Of a stretch of DNA of 64,000 bases, positions 45,446-55,689 are shown piece after piece. A program made the position numbers and the translations under genes. This DNA comes from Metellina segmentata. Its lineage: Eukaryota; Arthropoda; Arachnida; Araneae; Tetragnathidae. The stretch spans positions 5,523,741 to 5,587,740 of the forward strand of contig OX375872.1 in NCBI GenBank assembly GCA_947359465.1, written 5' to 3'. The notes beneath the pieces were generated by a model. The model saw nothing but the letters and a program-made list of their open reading frames with translations, was not told where the DNA came from and ran no database searches. Every line of letters starts with the position of its first letter. Positions within the stretch are counted from its first letter, which is position 1.

Positions 45446-46081
45446 CTAAAGAAATTTTATAGGTGTTAAAAGCATGACCATAAGTAATGTTTAGAGCAAG
45501 TTACTTTAATTAAATTTATTTCATATTATTACTTAAAATAAGAAAATTCAAGTTTAGAGTATCCTTTATTTTTTTCATCACTTAAAATTATTGTCTTGAT
45601 ACAATGTAATTATACAAAACGAATTCATCGGAGAAGAACCTAAGCACACAAACAATACTAATTTTCCCTTTCTGCGATCATAATTTACTTTTAAACCCAC
45701 CCTTTGAGTTAAATGTGCTGAGTAAAGTGCTAGTTGCATTTTTTAATTAACCAAATCTTATCTAAATAAAATATAGTTTTGTTATCTACAAATAGTCCCA
45801 TTTCTGTAACGAAACAAAATTTTAGTTTTTCACCAACAAGAGTATACAATTTTGGGAGAATGATTCGATTATAACAAAATTAAAAATTTTACTTTACCAT
45901 AAAACACAATGCAGTTATTTTGATTTTAATTATTGATTTCCTCATGGTGTTTTCAAAATTTAAAAGACAATTTTAAAAATAAGACATTGTTGAGTAGATA
46001 CTTACGGTGTCGAAGGGGTATCCTAAAAAAAATATTGCCAATATTAAAAACACTAATAAAATTTAACTATAATGAAATTAC
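45446..46081. other. Short CAP intron, no other feature seen
   Basis: AT-rich intron of 636 bp between two CAP exons. Confidence 0.6.
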
Positions 46082-46180
46082 CAAACTGGCAACTGGTTCG
46101 CCAAGGAGCTTAGAAGCATTGATGAAATTTTCTAATGAAGTACAAAGAAGTTGTTCAAAGTCAGCGACTTGGCTGGGCTG
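46082..46180 (-). CDS. CAP1: Cyclase-associated protein (CAP), N-terminal domain exon
   Basis: A 99-bp exon on the minus strand between a ttttcag acceptor and a gtaatt donor encodes 33 residues starting QPSQVADFEQLLCTSLENF. It corresponds to the first helices of the CAP N-terminal domain (animal form: VQAFDSLL...YLKISKEIGGDV). CAP binds cofilin-actin through this helical domain and speeds actin filament disassembly; its C-terminal domain recharges actin monomers in the cytoplasm. Phase is 0 at both ends, matching the next exon. The acceptor has a NAGNAG form (cagcag), so the first Gln may be optional. The family call rests on five collinear exons; I could not run an alignment. Confidence 0.75.
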
Positions 46181-46459
46181 CTGAAAACAAGTACTTATTA
46201 TTCAAAGGAGATAGTGAAATCAGATTAACATAAAATATTGAGGTAAAAAAAACATAACTTCGAAAATTTATCCTTATAGAAGATACATTCAATGAGCATT
46301 TAATAAAAAAATTAGTAAAAGTAGAGTGAAGTGTGATAAATAAAAAGTAGGTCTTCTATAAAACTTTGTAGAATAAATACATTTAAAGTTATCAACACCC
46401 AATGCAACAAAAACCACAACAGGTATCTTTAAGATGCTTAAAAATAGATAAATATTTAC

Positions 46460-46484
46460 CTGAACCAAACTCATGATAAGACGC
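46460..46484 (-). CDS. Possible CAP microexon encoding RLIMSLVQ
   Basis: On the minus strand a 25-bp segment sits between an acceptor (ttacag) and a donor (gtaaat). Read in the frame that joins the next exon without a stop, it gives RLIMSLVQ preceded by a split codon. CAP proteins start with a short oligomerisation helix containing an 'RLE' segment, so the position is sensible, but the match is too short to be decisive. It could also contain the start codon (MSLVQ). I did not find a convincing exon further upstream. Confidence 0.3.
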
Positions 46485-46499
46485 CTGTAAATAAAATAA

Positions 46500-47250
46500 A
46501 TTCAAGTTAATACCCCAAACTCAAAAGTTTATTTTGCAACACAAATATTCATATCTACAATCTCTGAAAGTCTAAAATATTTTATTCACATTTTAAAACG
46601 ATTCCTTTCAAAGACCCAAAAATTTATACTTTCCTTTTGTATGTTTATTTAAGCAATTTTAGTGCCAAGAGGAACAAATCACTTTTCAATGATATATATT
46701 GATTCAGAGTTACGAGTTCAATAATGTCGTTAGGCTTTTGAGAAAATTAAATTTTACAAAAAAAGCATGTGAATACATATTTCTAATCGAATATGTTTTC
46801 GAGAAATACGACTAGGTTTTCGAACATCCTTCCACTCTGCTTCATAGCAGTAGTGTACAAGCAGTTAGAAGTCTTATTACATTTCTCATCGATATAATTA
46901 TGCTACCAAATGAACAAGATCCATCTATTTTTAAGATTTAAAAAATAATAACAAGAGAAAAGAGGAGTGCCATGACAATCAATAGTCGGAAATATGACGT
47001 TTGGCTATGCTACCTACTTGTGTTCAAAGTAAAACAGAAGCAAAATACCGAAAGGGAAATTAGCTTTTTTTGAAAATGGAATTCAGATTACATACTAAAA
47101 GGTTATTAAGGTAATAAAAACTTACCAAAGAATAAAACTAAAGAATTTTGACGATGAACGATTGCAAGCTAGAGGACAAAATGAATTTTGATAATTTGAT
47201 ATCTATCTAAAATATTACCGGTAACAACCTATAGATTGCAAAAGAATCAG
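46500..47250. other. No gene seen upstream of the CAP exons
   Basis: AT-rich. A donor-like site (minus, gtaag at 47121-47125) exists but no convincing CAP sequence precedes it. Confidence 0.45.
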
Positions 47251-47269
47251 TCTACTCGTTGAATGTTGC

Positions 47270-47640
47270 CACCCTCCCTGTAACAAATTATTCTGAACCA
47301 ACTCAGAGCTTTGTTGGTATTTAGGGCGCAAGGACCATACTTGGTCATGCTGCGCCAGTTACAAGACAATACAATATCCAGCAAAATACAGACACACAGT
47401 GAAAGTTTTACAGACACAGAAGAGAGAAATACAGGGAGGAATGCACCTGCCAGGAAATGAACCTGCATCGCCTATAACTCACAGGTTGATAGCGCAGTGC
47501 TAGGCACTGTAGGTAGGTTTTAATTAACGTCACACTGGGGCAATACAATCGTGTTTTAAAGGAATGTAGGTATATAATCAACATTCCATTGTGCAGCAAC
47601 ACAATGGCTATTGCAACTCCTCCTAGAGAAAGCCATCCTA
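47270..47640 (-). repeat. tRNA-derived SINE-like repeat K
   Basis: On the minus strand a tRNA-like stretch (box B-like ggttcatttcc near 47457-47467, preceded by ctgcgctatcaacctgtgag) is followed by an unrelated body with a tggcgcagcatgaccaagt/ggtccttgcgcc hairpin at 47313-47352. A second piece up to 47640 has a 'ttgccccagtgtgacgttaat' end like the 3' part of SINE H. Confidence 0.5.
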
Positions 47641-47694
47641 CGGTAACCATAAAAGCTGATGTGAGTTAGAGTGCCTATATAATAAGAGTGGATT

Positions 47695-47770
47695 GCCGAC
47701 CAACCGGTATAGTGGTTAAGGTGTTAGCCTCTAGATCGGAAGGTTCCTGGTTCGAATCCGGGTTCGGGCA
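47695..47770 (+). promoter_or_regulatory. tRNA-like head with RNA polymerase III boxes A and B
   Basis: tatagtggttaagg (box A) and ggttcgaatcc (box B) spaced as in tRNA genes. The acceptor stem does not pair well, so this is a SINE promoter and not a working tRNA. Confidence 0.65.
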
Positions 47771-48545
47771 TGGATGTTTGTAAACGTATGGTGTAGAGGC
47801 GGTTGGTGCACCTTAAATCTGTCGTGGCCGAAAGTCCTCACGTTGGGTTGGCGTGGAAGTTTGGAGAGTGGGGTGCCAGCTCAGGTGTTGCTTCGTCATC
47901 TGACCGTGGTTCAAAATTACGAGGTGTTGTCCTCGGATCTTTCCCTGAAGGGACTGATCCCGGACGCGATATTCCACATTGACTAACTCCCGGGCACTCG
48001 CGTCGCCAAGGATTTAGCAACTACGCCAATCCCTGATGCCAACCTCGCGCTTTCTCGCGTTTCACTAGATTATTCGCGAACCGCAGTGATCGCGCGCTGT
48101 TTGTTTACGGAGAATTTAATGTTTTGCTGTAACATTTTGTCAAGAGCTCATCCGATGTGTATTTTAAACCCGTTTTTGTGCAACACCACTTCAACTTAAT
48201 ATTTGTTTTGAATTCCATAAACAGTCACATCTTTTCTGGCGTAATGCCTGAAATTAATTAAGTTTTTATGGAGACTAATTTACGAATCGCACCCCGGCAA
48301 GAAAAGTGACAGTAGTCAAATAATAAAAATTTTGTTGTTATATCATTGAAACATATATATGACATCGTGTTGGTTAGTGAGCTGAAGCTTTCCAAACATC
48401 TTCATTTCCTTCTCGGTTTGGATTGCACATCAAAAACGATTTTTTCGTCGTTTCAACTATACTCGTCTAATGCAAGTAAGAATTCCTTCTTCAACTCGCC
48501 TAAATATTTGTCTTTAAACGTGTCCATCTTCGATGATAATTGATA

Positions 48546-49245
48546 CTAGCGCCTCAGCGTAAGTGTCCGACAAGTTGACTCTGATTGGCTCCTCATATAT
48601 ATGTTGTATGGTTGTTGTTAGTAGTATTTCTCGCCAACTTATATAATAAGGGGAGGCAAAAATGAACTCTTCTTTTAAAGAGCTCTTCTTGGTGAAGCAA
48701 CGATGTCCAAATGGCTAAAGTCACTTACCATCAGATTGGCGTTAGCGGCGGAGGATGACTTCCCGAGTTCGAACCCAACTGGCGGAAATATTTTTGATCA
48801 TCCAAATTATTTTTAAACAATTCCAATTGATTCTAAATTACTTTTCCTAATTTTTAATACCCTTTTTTTATTTTTCCAAACTTCCGCTGATTTTACATAA
48901 ATAATCTAAAAACCACTCCTGAACTCACTACCAGCTGATATTTTTCCGCCCCTCTGCTTTAGGATGATGGTGTCGTATCCATCCCTGGTTTAGGACCATT
49001 CTGATGTAACAAAAAGCATACATAAAACACTAACTTATATAATTATTAACTTATATAATAAAAGGATACAATTTTCGGTTCAAAATGTTAAAACCTTTCG
49101 AAAACCGTTCCTATCAGTCAAAGAGATCTGCGCATAAACGTAGATAAATAGCCAAATGAAACACCTTTACGTCTCAGGCACATGATCATAATAGCCAATC
49201 AGAGTCAACTTGTCGGACACTTACGCTGTACGCTGAGGCGCTTGT
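48546..49245. mobile_element. Nested element L with about 40-bp inverted ends and 10-bp duplication
   Basis: Left end ctagcgcctcagcgtaagtg and right end cacttacgctgtacgctgag...ttgt pair over about 40 bp, except for a 7-base insertion on the right. ataattgata flanks both sides (48536-48545, 49246-49255). Also Mutator-like by duplication length. It contains a tRNA-like stretch. Confidence 0.75.
48700..48790 (+). promoter_or_regulatory. tRNA-like sequence inside element L
   Basis: aaatggctaaagtcac (box A-like) and gagttcgaaccc (box B-like) are about 50 bp apart, with a purine-rich middle. A full cloverleaf cannot be drawn by eye, so it is not called as a tRNA gene. Confidence 0.35.
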
Positions 49246-49539
49246 ATAATTGATAATCAAGCCTCTGGATAACAAACAAACAATAGACGCGCTAGTGTCG
49301 ACGGTACGAGACGGGCGCGTTGCATAAGGACGTGGGTTGCCAACTTACGGGGAGGGATTACCGCGGAACGACAGACAGCTTAAAAATTCGACTGGTTTGG
49401 CAAGCTTGGCGACGCGAGTGCCCGGGAGTTAGTCAATGTGGAATATCGCATCCCGGACCGTCGTCAATAGCCCGTTGTGTTGCTCTAGTACGACGTTAAC
49501 TAAAATTACCATTACCACTACCATTACCAATAAGAGTGG

Positions 49540-50831
49540 CGACAAAGGACCAAATTTGGTCCAATGCACATGCGCGGCAGCCATTTTTCTACCAGAATCG
49601 GTTGCTGGGCGAATATGTTTCTTCCATCGGTTTCCCACATTTCCTTCTCTCTCTTTCTTTTGGCGATAGTGTTTATGTCCCGCAATTTTTATGATCACGA
49701 CTTATTAAACTTGTTTTCGTGTATATTAACAAGAAAATTAATAAAGTTAAGCTTATAAATTCAGTGTTAAATAAAATAAGATCTGATGTGTTGTCTCTCT
49801 CAGGCACAAGTTTTTTCTTTAAATTCTTTCCATGCTGTGTGATAGAAGTTTACGCATTAATTTTATAACATTAAATAAAAAATAGATTTGAAATATCCTA
49901 CTATTAATGGATAGTTCCTTAAAATAAAACTTTCTTTCAACCAACTGTTCAACACATGTAGTTTTTTTTAGTGTGATTAATCCTTTCCTTACATTAACCG
50001 AACCAGAAAAGATAATAAACATTTTTATTTGACCTTTTTAATGCATAATACAAAAATTTAACCCACTTAAATTTAATTTTAAGTTTCATCCATTTATACA
50101 AGTCAAAAGTAATTTCAAAAATAATCAACACCATCAGTACACATTTGTTAAAAAATCTACCACATTTTCACATGAAAAATAGAATTAACAGATTGAAACT
50201 AAATTATGAGCAAATATTGGCCTAAACATACAAGAATAATCTCAAGATAAAAAATAGTTAACAGCATTTGTACGCATTTATATCCAAATTCACAGATAAA
50301 TGTTGATGTGGTGGTTTTGTTCCGAGATCTAGCAGCAAAATAAAGATGAAAGTTTGCATCAAAAATAACACTTTTATATAAACATTTCTTTTATTCTTTT
50401 TATATAAAGCATTGCTACAATTTACTCTCTGCTTTTCTGATGATTCAATTCGGCATAGGTTATTGTAAACCTTTAATAAGGAAACAGCTAAAAAAAACAA
50501 CGCATTATCAAAAGTTTAAAACTTGCTAACTGCCTTTGGCGCGATGTTTACATCGCCAAAGTAGCGGGAAACAGCATGTTGTTCAAAAAAAGCTATTTAC
50601 TTAAAAAGTCTTCAAATTTACACTGACAAAACACTAAAATAATTATAAAAAACAGTCTAGAACACGAAATGGAACACGAATAAGCTATATTTTCTTTTTA
50701 ATTTAATATACACATGTTTTTCTCGAACACACAAAAAGTTACCATGTTAAGTCTACGGGAGCTGGGAAAAGACCGCTTCGGGCGGTAGAAAAGGTCTCTA
50801 AGCCAATCAGAAAGTGTTTCCCGTATGTCGA
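49540..50831. other. Body of DNA transposon J, no gene seen
   Basis: AT-rich. The frames at 49429-49758 are partly SINE tail; nothing recognisable follows. A ttggcgcgatg/catcgccaaa hairpin lies at 50537-50560. Confidence 0.5.
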
Positions 50832-51107
50832 CACTCTTATTATATAGGCACTCTAATGTGAGTTAGGCCATTGCATTTCAGCCTGGATACTAGTCGTTTA
50901 GCCTTTATGGAACTAACGCCAAAAACTTATTCTTGGCGTCTGATTCCGCTCAGTTGTTGCTATTACTAGTGGAAAAGTTAGGCGGTTTGTCGTTGTTTAT
51001 TGAAGTTTTCATTGGATGGATAGCCGTGGGGTGGCCACGGGGTCATAAAGGCCGTGCTGTAGAATCACGTGCAAAGAAAACGAAAGCTTTAATTAACTGG
51101 AATTATC

Positions 51108-51261
51108 ATGGTGTTTAAGTGTTCGGTACCGTTTTGTAAAGGGAATTACACCTGATGGTTCCAAAGTTTCCGTCTTCAGCCTTCTAAAGGATGATGAATT
51201 GAGAAAAAAGTGTCTGAACGCAATACTACGTGAAAACAATCAACCTACAAAGAATTTCAAG
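51108..51261 (+). pseudogene. THAP-domain exon with splice donor, frameshifted
   Basis: ATG at 51108 opens MVFKCSVPFCKGNY, then one extra base shifts into DGSKVSVFSLLKDDELRKKC and LNAILRENNQPTKNFK, ending at an aag|gtaagt donor. C-X4-C, the F-x-(F/L)-P/L-K-D pattern and the Trp/Cys position match the first half of a THAP zinc finger (the Trp is Cys here). The His of C2CH would be in a later exon, which I could not find. It may be part of a P-type transposase or a host THAP gene; the shift argues for decay. Confidence 0.6.
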
Positions 51262-51629
51262 GTAAGTTTTGTAGTATATTAAATGTGTAACTGTGACCGT
51301 AAGAATACTGACCGTGTAGAACCCGAGAGAGAGAGAACTGACACTATAACGAAAAGTTTCCATAAGTTACAATCTTTGTAAATTGACTGTTATGTACTAG
51401 GATTGTTGAATGGGGGAGGGGGGGGGTCCTCCCAAAAAGTTTGGATTGTACCTCAGTAAAAAGGGGAAGATTAAATTAATTTTATTTAAATAATTAGCAT
51501 ATATTAATAATTTATAATTAATTATATTAATATGGTTAATATATATTAATTATTAAAATTTAATTAATTATATTATTATATATTCATTAATTAACACTTG
51601 ATTTTTAAAATCACAATTTTTTTTTTATC

Positions 51630-51865
51630 GCTCTATATAAAAAAAAACGTTGCAGCAGCCGCCGTCGCAGGATTGAAAACTCGCTTTTTTTGCTCGATTC
51701 TTAGACAGTTTTCCGAGAAAGTACGGATCAGAAAAATACGAAATTAACATGATTTGTTAAAAATTGTACAGGGAACACGAAAAAGAAGATTTTTTTCCGA
51801 TTTGGTTATTAGTTTAGGATTTATTAAGTGTCTAAGTAAAAAAGCGAAATTTCAAACGCGAGTGA
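51630..51865 (+). repeat. Repeat A, third copy
   Basis: Same orientation and order as 27595-27830 and 25194-25405 (tctatata start, 'ccgagaaagtacggatcaga', 'aaattgtacagggaacacga'). Confidence 0.65.
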
Positions 51866-51896
51866 GCAAAAGACGTACACATTTTCTGTCTTCAGT

Positions 51897-52176
51897 TGTA
51901 AGAAACTGACTGCTTTCGAGAGTATACTTTAATTGCAACTTTAAAAAACCTCTATGTGGCAACAGTAGGATGAGTTATCGTTTTTGGTTCATAGTTTTAG
52001 AATGTTATGCTTGTTCGTAGTTTTAGATGTTCTTTAATGTAAATATATGTAGATAAAATGAAATTAAAAGCTTTATATAGTTTTTAAAGAGTATTGAGTT
52101 TTATATTCTACATTATATGAGTATTGAGAGCTAGGAATATCGATCCTTAAGAGAGTTTCGAGACCGATATCCGACA
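51897..52176 (+). repeat. BEL/Pao 5' LTR
   Basis: Starts tgtaagaaactgactgc and ends gatatccgaca; the first 116 bp recur at 57583-57698. The end is set by the primer site that follows at once. Confidence 0.85.
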
Positions 52177-52178
52177 TC

Positions 52179-52196
52179 TGGCGTCCGCGACAGGAC
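52179..52196 (+). other. BEL/Pao primer-binding site
   Basis: tggcgtccgcgacagga starts two bases after the LTR. TGGCG..CG.GACAGGA-like primer sites are common in BEL elements; I did not identify the tRNA. Confidence 0.65.
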
Positions 52197-52248
52197 ATCT
52201 GCTACGATTCGAGTAAGTCATAACTGTTGAGCTTGTTATATTTTTGTA

Positions 52249-53613
52249 ATGGAGAAACTAAAAAACTCTCGAGCACAATATCGCAGGCTTTTTATGACGG
52301 CTCATAATGACTTTTTGAGCTGTGAAAAGGAGTTGACTGTCGAAAATAAAATTTCGAAATTAAAAATTGTTGAAGGTAAAGCGAAACTAATGGTAGCGAA
52401 CGAATACGAATTTTGAGAACTGTTGTTTGCTTCCGAAAAGACTGAGGAAGCCATCGGAAAGGAAATCGATGCTTCAGAGAGTTATATTGATAAGTGGCGA
52501 GTTTTAGAAAATAAGTTACAGGATCTTATTGATGAGAAAAAAGAACATTCTTCGGCTTCAACTGTCTCTGGAGCTATGAGTATTACACCTAACAATTTAT
52601 TGCATTACCATAAAATCAATCTACCCACTTTTGATGGAAATATAAAGATTTGGTTGTGTTTTTGGAGACAATTTCAAAAAATTGATAACGATTCCAACCT
52701 CGATAATCATGATAAATATGCTTATTTAGCACAAGCTATGGAGGGAGGGACATCCGCTGACGAGTTGATTAAAAGTTTCCCCCCTGGCGGTGAAAACTAT
52801 GAAAAGGCGGTTAAACAGTTAAAGCTACGCTATGGCAGAGAAGAGTTACTCATCGAGGTTTACGTGAGGGATCTGTTATCTATCGTGCTATTAAAACAAA
52901 AGTCGCAAAAAATCCCCATACGTAAACTATATGATCAGTTAGAAACAAAACTAAGAGCTCTAGAGGTTTTGGGAGTAACCAAGGATAAATACGCAGCAAT
53001 GTTGTTCCCTCTAGTTGAGTCTGCTCTCCCTGACGAGACTTTGAAGGCATGTGAGCGATTCCGAGCTGCACATAGACGAGTGAGGGAAGAGGCGCCGTGT
53101 AGTTCAACAACCGAGCAAGAAGATACCTCTTGGAGCAAGAAAATGACAAGTAATGAACAAGTTGAAGGAAAGGAAATAATTTTTCTAGCTACCCAAAGTT
53201 TTGATCAATCTAAGAAGTCAAACTTTTCTAACAACCGCTGAGAGTCTATCGACAAGAAGTTTCAACCCAGAGTATCATCAGCAACTGACCTTTTGGCATC
53301 TAATCTCAATAATAAGAAGCTTTGCATTTTTTGTGCGGAGGAACATAATTCGTGGGACTGTAAAAAAACTTCGAAACTGACTTCGAAAGAGAAGCAAAGT
53401 GCTGTTGAGAAGGCCCGTTGTTGTTTCCTGTGTTTGAGAGAAGGACATGGAGTGAAGAAGTGCCGTTCTAAGTTCAACTGCCAATTGCGTGGAAAGAAAC
53501 ATCATTTATTTTTATGTAGAACATTGTCACCAGAACCCAATTCTTCATCTGTCCACAAAGATGGAGTTAGAGAATCAATGATACAACGCGACGAGACTGG
53601 CCAACTTGTCTAA
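52249..53613 (+). pseudogene. BEL/Pao gag
   Basis: One frame from ATG 52249 to TAA 53611-53613 with two internal TGA codons (52414-52416 and 53239-53241). It contains the DUF1759-type segment LPTFDGNIKIWLCFWRQFQK near residue 130 and, after the second stop, two Cys-rich segments: LCIFCAEEHNSWDC and 'CCFLCLREGHGVKKC', a zinc-knuckle pair. Gag packages the element's RNA. The pol frame starts in the +1 frame just before the end of gag. Confidence 0.85.
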
Positions 53614-55666
53614 ATCTTCCAATGTTTTTCTACAAACTTTAACCGTTATTCTGAGAGGAGAAAATATTAAACGTAAAGCTCGAGCCATCATAGATTCTGG
53701 ATCTCAGCGATCGTATATTCTTAAAACAACAGCTGAAAAAATGAAGTACAAGTCCAAAAGGAAAGAGTTTCTGCAACATTCCTTGTTCGGTGGTTCCAAT
53801 ACGTCAACTTGCCAACATGATGTGTACACAATGTACTTGTCAAGCGTTACAGAGGAGTATAACTGTCATTTTGAAGTACTCGGACAAGAAGTGATTTGTG
53901 ACACAATATTATCTAGAAAACAAGGGTCACACTTTAAAGAACTTAAGGACTACAACATTCATTTGACAGAAGATCTGGATGGTCCAATTGAAATTCTTAT
54001 CGGAGCTGATGTTGCAGGAAAGCTGATTACAGGAAACCACCTACAACTAAACAATGGAATCACTGCAATTGAAACAAAATTGGGTTGGACAGTCATTGGG
54101 TGTGCCAATAGTGAGAATTCAAGCTTGTTAATCACTTCGATGCTCACAAGAGCTTGCATAACAGATTTGTGGACTCTAGACTCTCTTGGTAACACAGATC
54201 CTTCTGAAAAGAAGACAGCGGTTGAACTACAAGAAGCAGCGAAGCAGCATTTTTTGGACACAGTTAAAATAGAGAACGATAGGTACGTTGTGAGTTTACC
54301 TTGGATTGACGATCATCTCCCACTTCCTGACAATTTTGAACTTTCGGAGAAGAGATTACACAAAGTTGTAAAGAGACTTAAAACTGAAGGACTGTTCAAA
54401 GCTTACGGAGCGGTGTTTAAAGAGTGGTTAGAAGAAAATATCATAGGAGAAGTGCCTAAAGACGAAGTTGATCTCCCTGCACATTATTTACCACACCGTC
54501 CTGTTTTGAAGGAGAATAGTACGACCAAAATCCGACCTGTATTCGATGCTTCAGCCAAACATAGAGGTGTCCCAAGTCTCAATGATTGTTTGGAAGCTGG
54601 AGTTAATTTAATTGAGTTGATACCAAATATCCTATATCGTTTTCGTTTGGAGAAAATTGGAGTTATTGCTGACATTCGAAAGGCATTTTTGCAAGTTAGT
54701 CTGTCGCCTTCTGATAAAGACTTTTTGCGTTTTCTGTGGATTAGAGAAGATGGCCAATTGAAGTACTTTCGACATTGCCGTGTAGTGTTTGGTGTATCAT
54801 GCAGCCCCTTTTTGCTTGGAATCGTGATTCTGCACCAATTAGACCGAGTTTTGGGCCGTCAAGATGAGAAATATCCCGAGAAGATGGTAAAATTATTGAT
54901 GCAAAGTTTCTATGTGGATAACTGCGTGACAAGTGTGCCAAATGAGAAAGAACTAGAGCTCTTCATTGAAGTTGCAACTAATGTAATAGCTGAGCGAAGT
55001 TTTGACCTAAGAGGCTGGGAAAACACAAATTTCACCGATGAAAGCACTCCCGACACAAATGTTTTGGGAAGGCAGTGGGACAAAGATACCGATACATTGG
55101 GTATCAACATGAACAGCCTGAAGGAGCTTTGCGTGGAGAGCGTGACGAAGAAAACTATACTTTCCGCGGCTCATCGTATCTTCGATCCTATCGGCACAAC
55201 TTGTCCTGTTGCATTGTTTCCGAAGCTACTACTACAGAAAACTTGGGAGCTAAAGTTGAATTGGGAGGAAGAGGTGGACTCTGTTACTAGAGAAGAGTTT
55301 CTGAAGTGGATGAAAGACATATTTCATCTAGAAAAAGTGCGAATTCCTCGATACCTAAAAACTGGTGATGAGAATGAGAAATATTCTTTACATTTCTTTA
55401 GTGATGCTAGCATGTATGCTTATGCGGCAGTTGCGTTTCTCCGAGTTGAGGCGAGTGAGTGTGTCAAAGTTCAGTTGTTAAGTGCTAAATCCAGAGTTTC
55501 CCCAACGGGAAAGAAGAAGACAACTATTGCAAGATTAGAGTTGTTGGCGGCCACAATCACTGCACGACTTGCCTCATCTATCACTCGAGAGATCCCTCAT
55601 GAAGAAATCTATTTGTGGTCTGACTCGACGACAGTGATAACTTGGATAAAAAGAGAAGATGCTTGA
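53606..55666 (+). pseudogene. BEL/Pao pol: protease, reverse transcriptase, RNase H
   Basis: A 686-codon open frame. Residues about 28-45 are the protease (RARAIIDSGSQRSYI, catalytic DSG). Reverse transcriptase runs about 290-500: TKIRPVFDASAK, VIADIRKAFLQVSL (catalytic Asp), and YVDN at 54911-54922 where most families have YVDD. RNase H is about 595-686: HFFSDASMYAYAAVAF and [15 protein letters not shown] at 55664 follows a frame break next to a T run (55673-55682). Asn at the second catalytic position also occurs in other arthropod BEL copies as I remember them, so it may not be a defect. Confidence 0.9.
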
Positions 55667-55689
55667 GGTACCTTTTTTTTTTCCCCGTT

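Larger units (their letters stand above)
47966..49449. mobile_element. MULE-like DNA transposon, 45-bp perfect inverted ends, 9-bp duplication
   Basis: Ends 47966-48010 and 49405-49449 are exact reverse complements over 45 bp (gcgatattccacattgac...). The flanks are atcccggac at 47957-47965 and 49450-49458. The long ends and 9-bp duplication suggest a Mutator-like element. It is 1484 bp and encodes nothing recognisable; half of it is another element (48546-49245). Confidence 0.8.
47692..49528 (+). repeat. tRNA-derived SINE H, copy 2, with 11-bp target duplication
   Basis: Flanked by aataagagtgg (47681-47691 and 49529-49539). A tRNA-like head at 47695-47770 (box A-like tatagtggttaagg, box B ggttcgaatcc) is followed by a unique body and a tail of attacc units (49504-49528). 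A DNA transposon (47966-49449) splits it; without that it is about 344 bp. I recall this body from spider genomes. Confidence 0.85.
47667..50855. mobile_element. DNA transposon J, perfect 24-bp inverted ends, 8-bp target duplication
   Basis: Starts tagagtgcctatataataag and ends with the exact reverse complement (cttattatataggcactcta), flanked by atgtgagt (47659-47666, 50856-50863). An 8-bp duplication and TAG-type ends fit hAT or P. A SINE is inserted 25 bp inside its left end; the remainder (49540-50831) is AT-rich and has no coding capacity. Confidence 0.85.

Noticed and set aside
45933..46184. 83-codon plus-strand frame
   Set aside because: It is the antisense shadow of the CAP exon at 46082-46180.
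47126..47190. Possible first CAP exon ending at a gtaag donor (minus strand)
   Set aside because: In the phase required by the next exon the translation is unlike CAP and has no start codon; only the donor is good.
47695..47770. A functional tRNA gene
   Set aside because: Boxes A and B are present, but the acceptor stem pairs poorly and the sequence continues into a SINE body with a target duplication.
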